Origin: Muribaculaceae bacterium
Lineage (GTDB): Bacteria; Bacteroidota; Bacteroidia; Bacteroidales; Muribaculaceae
Assembly (NCBI GenBank): GCA_022509065.1
Contig: JAFLTY010000002.1
Location: 1-64,000, forward strand
Reading direction: 5' to 3'
Length of the DNA stretch: 64,000 bases
A program made the position numbers and the translations under genes. Below the pieces are notes generated by a model. It was not told the origin of the DNA. It was given only the letters and a program-made list of their open reading frames with translations, and searched no databases. Positions 16,520-25,475 of the stretch are shown piece by piece (position 1 is the first letter of the stretch; the number at the start of each line of letters is the position of its first letter).

Positions 16520-18292
16520 ATGAATATAAACCAATCAATAAAAGCTGTTATATCGTCTGTCATAATGCTGACGGCGGTGTCGTGTAACGAGGCGTGGGAT
16601 AACCCATCCGAAGATGGTGTGTCATATCCTCTCGTTGTATATGCTGAAATTGTCGGACAGGTTAAGTCTGAGAGCCGGGCTAACCGTACCGAAATCAACG
16701 ACATGTGGTCAATTACGGCATTCACCGAGAATGACAAAATCGGCATCTTTGCCTCCGCCGGTAACTTCGCTGATGATAACGGCCCCTTTAATAACTATGA
16801 ACTGACCTATTTGGTCTCCGCTGACGGTGAAATGTTTAAAGGTGAGGACGGTGCCACGTTCAGTCCAACGGCTATGAACGGAAACGAAGCGGTCATATAT
16901 TATCCTTACAGTAAAGATGTTACGAATCCCGGCATGTGGTTGCGTACCACTGCCGAGGGAGAAACATCACCGTTGCGCTGCGTTGATATGCTCGTCTCGA
17001 CTGAGTTGGTAATTGCTGGGGAAAATAGCGCTCTTTACGGTAAAATGGGACATCTGTTTGCCGAGCTGATAATTATGCGTGGCCCCGGTTTTGATGATCC
17101 TCCCCAGGGTTTGGATCGAATTACGGCCGTGCTGTCCGACCCTGTCACACGGGTAAAAATCGAAATGACGACCGATCCCTGGAATTGCGTTCCTGAAATG
17201 GTTTATATCGAAAATGACGGAAACATGACAAAGGATGATGCACGAAAATGGGACGCATGGAAAGGTGGCGAATTCCAACCTACCGAACAAGATGAAGGTA
17301 AACCGGCATGGTATGTTATTGTTCCTACCGTCGGCAGTAACGAAGGTATAACAAGACCCGGCAATCGCTCGATAGTCGACTATATAGAACTGTATGACAA
17401 TCAAGGTCACTTGCAAAGGGTTTCCGGACTGCAGTTAAGCGGACACAATTCGAAATATGTGGATGCTGGATGGCGCTATCCTTTAGAGATAACCATGAAC
17501 GAGCTTGTGCCTACCGTCAGTGTCTTTCCAATTCTGCCTTGGGGTGAGGATATCAACCTCACTGACGAAAGGAAAAGAGGTATCAACAACTTAGCCGAGT
17601 TTGCTAACTGGATACATGACTACAATTTGTATGTGCTCACTCCCGAGAATGAAGAAAAAGTCCAGGCGTTGTTGAAATACGGTGACAAATATCAGGATCC
17701 GGAAGGCAAAATTTCGTGGCACTTCTATTTGCTGACCGACATCGATCTTACCAATTATAACCCGTTGCCGTATGAAGACTTGAACGGTTCAACCATAACC
17801 GAATCGGAATTTATACTGCCTAAACTGCAGGATATCCTTGATGGCAAAAGTACAACATTGGTTAACGGTAAGTTTTTGAACCATAAGATAATTGGTCTTA
17901 ACAAAACTTTTGTCGGTGAAATGACCACCAACTCTTCGAATCAGAACAACGGTTCTATCCAGAATGTAGACTTCGTTAATCCCGATGTCAAAAAAGAAGA
18001 AACCTCGGATACTCCTACCGGAATTATCGCCAATTCGATGAACGGTGCGTCGGTTATTAATTGTCGGATTCTTCAGGGTAGCCTATACAATCCCGGAGGC
18101 CCTGCCGGAATGATAACAGGTACCATCAACGACGGTACGATCAGAGATTGTTCCGTTTCCAATTTCATGGTATGTAAATCCACCGCCACCGGCGATGCTT
18201 CAAGAATTGTAGGGGTGAACCCCACAGGTGAATGTACCTTTGTAAACAATAATGTTGATGTCGCGATGAATAATGAAACAGAGCAACCATGA
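16520..18292 (+). CDS. Fimbrillin-family lipoprotein with beta-helix-like C-terminus (minor subunit 4)
   Basis: A 590-residue lipoprotein with lipobox AVSC (Cys22). The first ~345 residues are fimbrillin-like (SITAFTENDKIGIFAS; VIYYPYSKDV; MGHLFAELIIMRGPG; the strand TVSVFPILPWGED). The remainder changes character to short repeated strand-turn units such as GSIQNVDFVNPD, GASVINCRILQGS and GTIRDCSVSNFMV, as in right-handed beta-helices of the GLUG type. It overlaps the next gene by four bases. The pattern suggests a surface-exposed binding module carried on a fimbrial domain. Function is inferred. Confidence 0.65.
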   Translation: MNINQSIKAVISSVIMLTAVSCNEAWDNPSEDGVSYPLVVYAEIVGQVKSESRANRTEINDMWSITAFTENDKIGIFASAGNFADDNGPFNNYELTYLVSADGEMFKGEDGATFSPTAMNGNEAVIYYPYSKDVTNPGMWLRTTAEGETSPLRCVDMLVSTELVIAGENSALYGKMGHLFAELIIMRGPGFDDPPQGLDRITAVLSDPVTRVKIEMTTDPWNCVPEMVYIENDGNMTKDDARKWDAWKGGEFQPTEQDEGKPAWYVIVPTVGSNEGITRPGNRSIVDYIELYDNQGHLQRVSGLQLSGHNSKYVDAGWRYPLEITMNELVPTVSVFPILPWGEDINLTDERKRGINNLAEFANWIHDYNLYVLTPENEEKVQALLKYGDKYQDPEGKISWHFYLLTDIDLTNYNPLPYEDLNGSTITESEFILPKLQDILDGKSTTLVNGKFLNHKIIGLNKTFVGEMTTNSSNQNNGSIQNVDFVNPDVKKEETSDTPTGIIANSMNGASVINCRILQGSLYNPGGPAGMITGTINDGTIRDCSVSNFMVCKSTATGDASRIVGVNPTGECTFVNNNVDVAMNNETEQP

Positions 18293-20679
18293 CGGAAATA
18301 TTTAAACGACATATTGCGTGGTGTTTGATAACACTGTTGGTAATGCCTTTCATGCTGACGGCATGTAGCGATGATTTCGAAATTCCGACAAACGGTTATG
18401 AAACAAGCGACGAACTCCCCGTAGAATTCGAGTTTCTTCTACCCGAAGACTTGGGGTCAAGAGGTTTTGCTCCTGACGAAACCGTAAAAACGAAATTTGA
18501 GGATGGCGATGTCATTCATTTGTTTGGCACTTTCAAGACCCGTATCCTCCAGGAAAACGGTAATTATATAGATGGTCCCATAGTTAAGCGATATGGTGCT
18601 TTGAAATATAACGGTAAGCTGTGGAGACCGGTCGAAGGCTCGACCCTAACATGGCCGTCGATATCGGTGTCTGGTACCTTCGTAGCTTATTACATCAAAG
18701 AAAGTAACGGTGTGCTTAACAGTGAAAAATCGAGTGAAACCTACAACCTGTCGTCCGTCACACCCTCGTCTGACCCGCTTAAGGCTGAGTCGGAACCGGA
18801 TGTTCCTTACGGAAACGGTCTTAGGATGAGGTTCGGTCACCTTTGTGCGTATCTTGCGCTAATCGACCTCGAACCTATGGTAGCCGAACGGTATTGGTTC
18901 CTGACAGACAATGTTAAGGAATCGGCCGATGGTCCCAACAAGATTTTTAACAATGCTTTCAAGATATCCCTGAACGAAACTACTGAAGGGCCCGAAGTCA
19001 TTTTCGAATTCTGTCAGGTTGGGGGCGAAAAAGGTTATGAAAACTTGACATATATAGCCGGTAATGTGACAAATATCGAGGGTTCCGACCAGGATAACAA
19101 CCTGCAGGTTACCGCACGAGCCGGTTTCTTCCTTGAGCCCGGATTTTATGAGTCGTTCGAGCTCGTTTATCCTTCGGGTCAAGGCAAGACCTACAGCTAC
19201 CTTGAATACAATTACAAAAACGTTCCTGATAATTCGGGTGGTGTCGGAGTAACAAACACTCCCCCCGATTTGAAAGCAAACAAGTCTTATACTCTCACTA
19301 TTACCAAATCGCCAGGTATTACTGTGAACACCCCTCCGGTGGCAGGTGGCTGGGATGAAAGCGAAACCTATTTTGATATAGATGTCGAGGAGTTCCTGAA
19401 AGCCATTAATGATGAGAAAGAATATAAAGTTAAAGATGAGTACGGTAATGATGTAACCATTCTCGAGGAGACTCCAAACGGAACCAAGCTTCTTCATAAT
19501 GTAGATTTTAAAAATTTTGATTACTCAAAGTTTAATGATCAGACGTTCCGTGCTAATAATATGGAAGGATCGGTGTTCGACGGTGATTATCACTATATTA
19601 GAAATCTGGGCAGTCCTCTTTTCAGATATAACTTCGGAACGATTCAGAATCTTGGAATCAAAGGTGCCAAAATTGAGCGCGTGTCCTATGAGGATAAGGA
19701 CCTGAACAATGATATGAGCCGAAACGGAGCGCTGTGCATGTGGAACCGAAGCAATGCAACCATATCGAATGTGCGCCTATCGGACGTCGAGATAACTATT
19801 TATATAAAATCGGTAGATTCGGAAGGTCAGGAAGCACACAATATCGGCGGTATAGTAGGTGCCAATACAGGTGTCATAAACGGAGCTGCCATATCGGGTA
19901 CATACAATATTACGGTTACCGGACTTGCCGCTGATAATGAGTTAAATAAAGACAAAAAGAATTACCCCGTAAACGCATCTGTACTTATAGGTGGCATCGC
20001 GGGGCAGAATGCCGGTGAAGGCGATATATACGACGTGTCACCGCTTGAAGGTTCCCCGGTCATCAACATTTACAACAATTGTGTGGGACCATTGGGCGCC
20101 TATTCTGTTGGAGGCGTTATCGGTGAATCTCAAGGTTATATTACCGGAGTCATTCTGCCTTACATCAAGGTAGACGCTACAAAGAGCAGTGGTCTGACAT
20201 CTTATATCGGAGGTATTGTCGGTCAGTTGGCAGTTTCGACAGACTCAGACAATGCCGTGCTCAACGAATGCGTGGTGAGCGGAACGGTAAGGGCCGGTGT
20301 GTCACAAGGATTGAATGCAAGCGGCCTGTCCAGTGTGTCGTTCATCGGCGGAGTGGCTGGCACTGTTTTGAGCGTTCCGGTTTTGGATTGCAGTTCAGCT
20401 GTATCGGTCTATGCCACGACAGAACCGAAAGCCGGAGTACTTTACGGAACCGGTGGCGCTTTCGGTCGTATCCGCAAGTCGGAAAGTTACAACATAAAAG
20501 ACATCACTGCATACGGCAATGAGTTGATTGCTCCGGCTGGAATTACAACCAACAATTATTACGGAAGCTTTGCCGGGATAGTTCCTGCCGGTCAGACGTG
20601 GATTGATGATTACAGCAAAAGCAACATCACCATCCACAGATTCCCCAACATGAGTGAAATCGGAGGTGATATCGATTGA
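18289..20679 (+). CDS. Fimbrillin / GLUG beta-helix lipoprotein, candidate tip adhesin (minor subunit 5)
   Basis: This is the largest protein of the locus: 796 residues, lipobox MLTAC (Cys26). A fimbrillin-like region spans roughly residues 40-365, with RMRFGHLCAYLALIDL and the strand PPVAGGWDESETYFDI. A long beta-helix follows, built of repeated GLUG-like turns: IGGIVGANTG, IGGIAGQNAG, VGGVIGESQG, IGGIVGQLAV, IGGVAGTVLS, GTGGAFGRIR and YYGSFAGIVP. GLUG repeats occur in large surface adhesins. The fusion of a pilin domain to a helix makes this the best tip-adhesin candidate. The ligand is unknown. Confidence 0.7.
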   Translation: MTEIFKRHIAWCLITLLVMPFMLTACSDDFEIPTNGYETSDELPVEFEFLLPEDLGSRGFAPDETVKTKFEDGDVIHLFGTFKTRILQENGNYIDGPIVKRYGALKYNGKLWRPVEGSTLTWPSISVSGTFVAYYIKESNGVLNSEKSSETYNLSSVTPSSDPLKAESEPDVPYGNGLRMRFGHLCAYLALIDLEPMVAERYWFLTDNVKESADGPNKIFNNAFKISLNETTEGPEVIFEFCQVGGEKGYENLTYIAGNVTNIEGSDQDNNLQVTARAGFFLEPGFYESFELVYPSGQGKTYSYLEYNYKNVPDNSGGVGVTNTPPDLKANKSYTLTITKSPGITVNTPPVAGGWDESETYFDIDVEEFLKAINDEKEYKVKDEYGNDVTILEETPNGTKLLHNVDFKNFDYSKFNDQTFRANNMEGSVFDGDYHYIRNLGSPLFRYNFGTIQNLGIKGAKIERVSYEDKDLNNDMSRNGALCMWNRSNATISNVRLSDVEITIYIKSVDSEGQEAHNIGGIVGANTGVINGAAISGTYNITVTGLAADNELNKDKKNYPVNASVLIGGIAGQNAGEGDIYDVSPLEGSPVINIYNNCVGPLGAYSVGGVIGESQGYITGVILPYIKVDATKSSGLTSYIGGIVGQLAVSTDSDNAVLNECVVSGTVRAGVSQGLNASGLSSVSFIGGVAGTVLSVPVLDCSSAVSVYATTEPKAGVLYGTGGAFGRIRKSESYNIKDITAYGNELIAPAGITTNNYYGSFAGIVPAGQTWIDDYSKSNITIHRFPNMSEIGGDID

Positions 20680-20701
20680 TAAACCATCTATGGTATCTAT
20701 A

Positions 20702-22330
20702 ATGAATATAAAAAAATTAATATATAGCAGTAAAATAAACGTCATCGGGTTGCTGCTTGTCATGGCGGTTATATCATCCTGTCAGTCGCAATTACGCGAA
20801 CCCGATATGTCGGATGAAAAAGTAACGTTCATCGGCTATTTAAAAGAAGATGCCGAAGTCAGGTCACGCACACTCGACTCGGTTTATATCAACTCAACCT
20901 ATCAGGATCTTGACTTTTTTGTTCAGCTCGAATGGGGTACGCAAAAAGAATTCGGAATCTATGAGGTATCATCGGCCTACGAAGGTCGTTTAAATGCCAA
21001 AGGAACTCAAGATGAGCTTAACTGGAAAGATCTTACAACTCCACACACCTTTTATTCTTGGACACTTCCCTGGAATCCCGAATGGGATCAGACACAAGGA
21101 GTGCCTGAGTCTTTCGAGATTGAATTTAAAAATTCATCGGAAGGTGACGATTATAACGATGCGTTGAACAACAAGGTTTTGGAACGTTTTATAGGAGCGA
21201 TGTCGGGACCGTATTCCTATGCAAACCGCGGCAAATATGTCGACCTTACATTTTTCCATCTTGTGTCAAAGATAAAGATAGCCGATCTTTCACTGATTGA
21301 GACGGACGGCTCAATTCAGAGACACCTTAAGGCAGACGTGACGTTTATCAACATGCCGACGAAGGCCACATTCTATCCGTGTCCGACAGAAGATCAACTT
21401 GCAAACAATCAATATGCTCCCAAAATCAGGCGACCCTTTGTTGTGCCAGGCGAGGCTAATCTCGACGACGGTATCACGTACTTTATAGATAATGATGCCA
21501 GGGATCAAACCGATGTATTCTATATCTGTCCGGAAATAGACTTCCGAGAGCTCGATTATAAAATAGTGCTGAACAATACGGAATATGCAAACTACAAAAC
21601 ATATTATGGCACATTCGCAAATGTAGAGTTTATCAGAGAAGCCGGGAACGATTATGATTTGGGTGATGAGGACAAATACATACTCCATGCGGGAGAGATG
21701 ATGACTCTTTACATATCTCTTATACCCGGTATCGGACCCGGTTTGAGACTGATTATAAGCGACTGGAGTACTGACAGACCTACCGAAGCTGAATATCACA
21801 GCCAGCCGGGTATATACTCGGATGCAGAATTTAACGCGTTTTTAGATTCGTTCCTCAACCAAACGGATTATAGCCAACCGCCAGCTAATATTGAGAGCTT
21901 ATTCGAAATGTATGGCAAAGAAGGTGAAGATGGTAACAATTATTTCCAGCTTTTTGACGATGTTTTCAGTAACAGCAATATCTTTCCGGTCTATAAAGGT
22001 TATACAATCGACGGACAAGGACATACCGTCTTTATGAAGACAAATCGCGGTAATTATTTCCCGGATAGACCCGGCGACCATTACTATTTTAATATAGGTC
22101 AGTGTGAGGATATTTATCTTAAAAGCGAAAGCGATAATCCCCAGTATGGAATTTATATAGATAAAAACCACTGTGTATGGGTGCTAAACGCTGATACAGG
22201 AGAGTATGAACAGACAGAGTATAAACTTGATCCGTTCCCGCTGAAAGACCCTTATAAAGGTTATGATATCAGTGCTGAAACAGGGCAGGTGCGTCCGACG
22301 GATTATTACAACAATAATATTACAAGATAA
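20702..22330 (+). CDS. Fimbrillin-like lipoprotein, terminal gene of locus (minor subunit 6)
   Basis: The ATG at 20702 is chosen because it starts a lipoprotein signal (MNIKKLIYSSKINVIGLLLV, lipobox ISSC, Cys27) and lies 22 bp after the previous stop; an in-frame ATG at 20654 would overlap that gene. The product has about 542 residues. The middle has fimbrillin features (DLTFFHLVSKIKIADLSLIE; GEMMTLYISLIPGIGPGLRLIISDW). The C-terminal ~150 residues include YTIDGQGHTVFMK and YYFNIGQCEDIYLKSES, resembling the first turns of a GLUG beta-helix. The gene is followed directly by a strong terminator, so it ends the operon. Confidence 0.65.
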   Translation: MNIKKLIYSSKINVIGLLLVMAVISSCQSQLREPDMSDEKVTFIGYLKEDAEVRSRTLDSVYINSTYQDLDFFVQLEWGTQKEFGIYEVSSAYEGRLNAKGTQDELNWKDLTTPHTFYSWTLPWNPEWDQTQGVPESFEIEFKNSSEGDDYNDALNNKVLERFIGAMSGPYSYANRGKYVDLTFFHLVSKIKIADLSLIETDGSIQRHLKADVTFINMPTKATFYPCPTEDQLANNQYAPKIRRPFVVPGEANLDDGITYFIDNDARDQTDVFYICPEIDFRELDYKIVLNNTEYANYKTYYGTFANVEFIREAGNDYDLGDEDKYILHAGEMMTLYISLIPGIGPGLRLIISDWSTDRPTEAEYHSQPGIYSDAEFNAFLDSFLNQTDYSQPPANIESLFEMYGKEGEDGNNYFQLFDDVFSNSNIFPVYKGYTIDGQGHTVFMKTNRGNYFPDRPGDHYYFNIGQCEDIYLKSESDNPQYGIYIDKNHCVWVLNADTGEYEQTEYKLDPFPLKDPYKGYDISAETGQVRPTDYYNNNITR

Positions 22331-22332
22331 GA

Positions 22333-22374
22333 GCAAGAGGCTGCCTAACTTTTTATCGTTAGGCAGCCTCTTGC
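22333..22374. terminator. Bidirectional terminator between fimbrial locus and maeB
   Basis: A perfect 17-bp stem (GCAAGAGGCTGCCTAAC and its complement) encloses an 8-base loop, TTTTTATC, two bases after the last fimbrial stop. The genes on either side converge, so the stem can end both transcripts. No long T-run follows. Confidence 0.8.
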
Positions 22375-22459
22375 ATATAGAGCACGTCGCACATAGCGTT
22401 ATGCGTGTATAAGAGAACGCACACCTTCATTAAGTGCTCGCTGCTAAAGAGGTTTGTTA

Positions 22460-23809
22460 TCAGGCTCCTTTTTCAAGATGGTGATGACGCCCGCGAGTTG
22501 CGTATTCCATTACACGGTTTATAGTGGCGTTGTCACGGTGTACGCGCATGGAAAGATGACGGGCATACTGACCGTAATCCTGTATTGGCTCCTTGGCGAC
22601 GCCTGAATCGGCAGCAGCCTTTGCGACGGCAGGAGCCACAGTGCTGATAAGGCGCGGATCGAAAGGAGTGGGGATGATGTATTCTTTACCGAAGCTGAGT
22701 TCACGACCACCTACGGCACGCCGTACTGAATCGGGTACAGGCAGATGGGCGAGGTCGGCAATGGCATGGACAGCCGCTATCTTCATGTCTTCATTGATGA
22801 CGGAAGCGCGACAGTCGAGAGCTCCTCGGAAAATGTATGGGAAGCCGAGGACATTGTTGACCTGATTGGGATAATCGCTACGTCCCGTGGCAAAGATAAG
22901 GTCATCGCGAGTCTTTTTCGCAACATCATAAGCAATTTCGGGGTCAGGATTCGCCAAAGCGAAGACAATTGGTCGGGGTGCCATGGACTTAATCATATCC
23001 GGAGTGACAACATCGGCTACGGACAGACCTAAAAAGACATCGGCACCCTTCATTGCGTTGGCGAGGGTCTCATAGGGTACATCACGGGCAAAGGCAGCTT
23101 TCTGAAAAGACAGACTGGAGCGTCGCGTGGTGATTACACCTTTCGAATCGCACACCACTATATTGTCTGGGTTTACACCTAACTCAATAAATAGTTTTAT
23201 GCAAGACGTTGACGCGGCACCGGCACCGTTTACGACAACGCGCACTTCACCTATGCTTTTTCCCTGCAATTCGAGAGCGTTAAGCAAAGCCGCCCCGCTT
23301 ATGATGGCAGTTCCGTGCTGGTCGTCGTGCATGACAGGGATGTCGAGTCGATTTTTGAGACCATCCTCGATAACGAAACAGTCAGGAGCCTTGATATCCT
23401 CGAGATTGATGCCACCGAAAGTGCCTGCGATAGCACGGACCACCTCAATGACTTTCTGCGGGTCTTTCTCGTCAACTTCGATGTCGAAGCTGTCGATATC
23501 AGCGAAAATCTTGAAAAGAAGCGCCTTCCCCTCCATGACCGGCTTGGATGCCTCGGAACCGATATCTCCAAGCCCAAGGACGGCAGTACCGTTTGAGATG
23601 ACTGCGACGAGATTACCCTTGTCCGTATATCGATAGGCGTTAGCAGGTGATTCCTCGATTGCTTTGGATGGATATGCCACACCTGGCGAATAGGCAAGAC
23701 CTAAATCGTATTGCGTGCGATATGGCTTGGTTGGTGTTATCTCGATTTTACCGGGACGTGGATATTCATGATAGCGCAGAGCTTCTTCTTTGAGTGTGTC
23801 TTTTTTCAT
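22460..23809 (-). CDS. maeB: NADP-type malic enzyme, stand-alone (no phosphotransacetylase domain)
   Basis: A 449-residue oxidative decarboxylase of malate to pyruvate. Malic-enzyme motifs are present: [38 protein letters not shown], the metal-site HDDQHGTA, the dinucleotide-binding VVNGAGAAS and FALANPDPE. Many MaeB proteins are about 760 residues, with a C-terminal phosphotransacetylase-like domain. Here the reading frame stops after the catalytic domain and the following bases do not encode that domain. It converges with the fimbrial operon. Its leader is long and contains a candidate attenuator and tandem repeats. Confidence 0.9.
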   Translation of the reverse strand: MKKDTLKEEALRYHEYPRPGKIEITPTKPYRTQYDLGLAYSPGVAYPSKAIEESPANAYRYTDKGNLVAVISNGTAVLGLGDIGSEASKPVMEGKALLFKIFADIDSFDIEVDEKDPQKVIEVVRAIAGTFGGINLEDIKAPDCFVIEDGLKNRLDIPVMHDDQHGTAIISGAALLNALELQGKSIGEVRVVVNGAGAASTSCIKLFIELGVNPDNIVVCDSKGVITTRRSSLSFQKAAFARDVPYETLANAMKGADVFLGLSVADVVTPDMIKSMAPRPIVFALANPDPEIAYDVAKKTRDDLIFATGRSDYPNQVNNVLGFPYIFRGALDCRASVINEDMKIAAVHAIADLAHLPVPDSVRRAVGGRELSFGKEYIIPTPFDPRLISTVAPAVAKAAADSGVAKEPIQDYGQYARHLSMRVHRDNATINRVMEYATRGRHHHLEKGA

Positions 23810-23889
23810 AGCAGCAGTATCGTATAAATGTTTATATTAAATCGGTATCTTATAGATAATCATTTATAATATAACATACACCGTTCTGA

Positions 23890-23967
23890 TTAGTTTATCG
23901 ATGTACGAGATAGGGTTAGTTTATCTATGTGCGCGACAAGATTAGTTTATTGATATACGCGACATGC
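23890..23967. repeat. Three tandem copies of a 26-bp unit
   Basis: Units begin TTAGTTTAT at 23890, 23916 and 23942, exactly 26 bp apart. The rest of each unit is diverged (for example CGATGTACGAGATAGGG versus CTATGTGCGCGACAAGA). They lie between the maeB start codon (23809) and the hairpin at 24001-24025, in the 442-bp gap between maeB and the LpxH-like gene. The remainder of that gap (24120-24251) is AT-rich with nothing recognised. Confidence 0.7.
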
Positions 23968-23995
23968 TTTTATTATAGCAAATAAAAACATACAC

Positions 23996-24025
23996 AAAAA
24001 GAGGAGCTCCATCACGGAGATCCTC
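23996..24025 (-). terminator. Intrinsic terminator in the maeB upstream region
   Basis: Read on the minus strand, GAGGATCTCC and GGAGCTCCTC form a 10-bp stem with one mismatch around a 5-base loop, followed by TTTTT. It lies about 60 bases downstream of a good minus-strand promoter (24088-24119) and about 190 bases before maeB. Confidence 0.65.
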
Positions 24026-24082
24026 TCTATGGGTTTCCAATAGGTACAATTTCTAAGGTAAAAAAGATTGAATGTCTGTTAA
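23996..24082 (-). ncRNA. Candidate small RNA or attenuated maeB leader
   Basis: A minus-strand promoter (TTTG, 20 bases, TATCTTTG) predicts a start near 24082, and an intrinsic terminator ends near 23996, giving a transcript of about 87 nt. The RNA would include an unpaired A/U-rich 5' part and the terminator stem. It could be a free small RNA, or a leader whose read-through controls maeB, since no other good maeB promoter is visible. I do not recognise a known RNA family. Confidence 0.4.
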
Positions 24083-24087
24083 CAGTG

Positions 24088-24119
24088 CAAAGATAAGCCT
24101 GAAATTACGTTATGTCAAA
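24088..24119 (-). promoter_or_regulatory. Bacteroidetes-type promoter
   Basis: On the minus strand TTTG (24119-24116) and TATCTTTG (24095-24088) are 20 bases apart, matching the known -33/-7 consensus of the Bacteroidetes primary sigma factor. It points toward maeB. Confidence 0.6.
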
Positions 24120-24251
24120 CTTTTTTATATGTTATAAAGCATACTTTTTGAGCACCTTTTGTGTAATTGTTAAAATTGTAAGTTTTTTATTATTGAAAAT
24201 CAGTGTGATATCTAAAAATTAAGAATAGATAACAGCGATTTTTAGTATTTG

Positions 24252-25040
24252 TTAATTAGTGTGAAAATTAAGATTGTTGCTATCAAATTGCTCTAATGTT
24301 AGGTTTCGGCCATTCCACACAGCATAACTGAACAAATCGAAACAATCACCAAGTATGACAAAATCGCATGTGTCGGTCAGTTTTTTTTCTACAAGAAGGT
24401 GACGGTGACCAAAAATAAAACATTCTATCGAAGGGTCTATATTTTCAATATAGTTTTTAGCGAAAAGCCACGAGGGTTCTATCTCATCGCCCAACCACAT
24501 TCCATATTTTTCGGAATTTTTATGACGGCTGTTTGCGCTCCATTTATGAGCGAAAGGAACCGTCCACCGAGGGTGAATGGCCGAATAAAGCTTCTGACAT
24601 ACCTTGTTGCGAAACACGGAACGAATAAATCTGAAATTAGATTTGAGTAAATCGCCTAAATCGTCGCCATGTGCGAGATAGAACTTGCGTCCGTCTATCT
24701 GTCGGATAATGGCACCGTCAATAACCTCGATTCCTATTTCATCACGCAGATAATCAAAGAGCCATATATCGTGATTGCCTAAAATCCAGGTAATCTTGAT
24801 GCCGCTGTCTGCCATCTTAGCGAGAGTTCCGAAAAAACGTATGAAGCCGCGCGGTACAACAGTGCGATATTCGAACCAGTAGTCAAGTACATCACCCAAC
24901 AAATATATTTGTGCGGCATCTTCGCTCATTCTTTCGAGCATCGAGACTACAGTGTGTTCGTGCTTGCGTTTGTCAGGCACATGTGGTGTTCCCAGGTGAA
25001 TGTCGCTAAGAAAATATGTTTTCTTGTGTTGGTTGTTCAC
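24252..25040 (-). CDS. lpxH: UDP-2,3-diacylglucosamine diphosphatase (LpxH-like)
   Basis: A 262-residue metallophosphoesterase. The calcineurin-type metal motifs are all present: SDIHLGTP (residues 12-19), LGDVLDYWFEY, LGNHDIW, HGDDLG and FGHRH. LpxH removes UMP from UDP-2,3-diacylglucosamine to form lipid X in lipid A synthesis at the inner membrane. The D-x-H...GD-x-D...GNHD order supports this subfamily, but other UDP-sugar hydrolases share it. It is followed on the same strand by a 442-bp gap before maeB and preceded by a 90-bp gap after the MIP18-like gene. Confidence 0.82.
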   Translation of the reverse strand: MNNQHKKTYFLSDIHLGTPHVPDKRKHEHTVVSMLERMSEDAAQIYLLGDVLDYWFEYRTVVPRGFIRFFGTLAKMADSGIKITWILGNHDIWLFDYLRDEIGIEVIDGAIIRQIDGRKFYLAHGDDLGDLLKSNFRFIRSVFRNKVCQKLYSAIHPRWTVPFAHKWSANSRHKNSEKYGMWLGDEIEPSWLFAKNYIENIDPSIECFIFGHRHLLVEKKLTDTCDFVILGDCFDLFSYAVWNGRNLTLEQFDSNNLNFHTN

Positions 25041-25130
25041 TTTGCAGTTATTAGGTGATGGTTTACAGATATTGGCAGATATTAAAGTGTAGTAAACGTG
25101 GAAGCAATCAGGTATATAAGATTTGAAACA

Positions 25131-25475
25131 TCAAAGAAGTCCTAATTCAAGCTTGGCTTCTTCGGACATCATATCCTTATTCCATTCCGGTTCGAAAACA
25201 ATATTGATGGTCACAGATTTTATCCCCTCGATGCTTTCAAGCTTGATGCGGGCATCTTCGACTATAAAATCGGCCATCGGACAGTTCGGAGCTGTCATTG
25301 TCATATCAACCTGAAGATTCCCCTCATCATCAATGTCGACGCGGTATATCAGCCCCAAGCTGTAGATATCCACCGGAATCTCGGGGTCAAATACAGTTCG
25401 CAACATCTCGACTACTTTTGTCTCGAGCTCCAGACGGTGTTCGGGCGTCATGATGTCTTTTTCTGATTCGCTCAT
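25131..25475 (-). CDS. MIP18/DUF59 family iron-sulfur assembly factor
   Basis: A 114-residue protein with the DUF59 core: VVEMLRTVFDPEIPVDIYSLGLIYRV and the MTMTAPNCPMADFI segment with the conserved cysteine. This family (SufT/PaaD/MIP18) helps deliver Fe-S clusters to target proteins. The start overlaps the stop of the alcohol dehydrogenase gene (ATGA), so the two are translated from one mRNA. Physiological targets are unknown. Confidence 0.85.
   Translation of the reverse strand: MSESEKDIMTPEHRLELETKVVEMLRTVFDPEIPVDIYSLGLIYRVDIDDEGNLQVDMTMTAPNCPMADFIVEDARIKLESIEGIKSVTINIVFEPEWNKDMMSEEAKLELGLL

Noticed and set aside
24001-24025. Terminator belonging simply to the LpxH-like gene
   Set aside because: It lies about 225 bp past that stop and a full promoter sits between the two, so a separate short transcript or maeB leader explains it better; dual use is not excluded.
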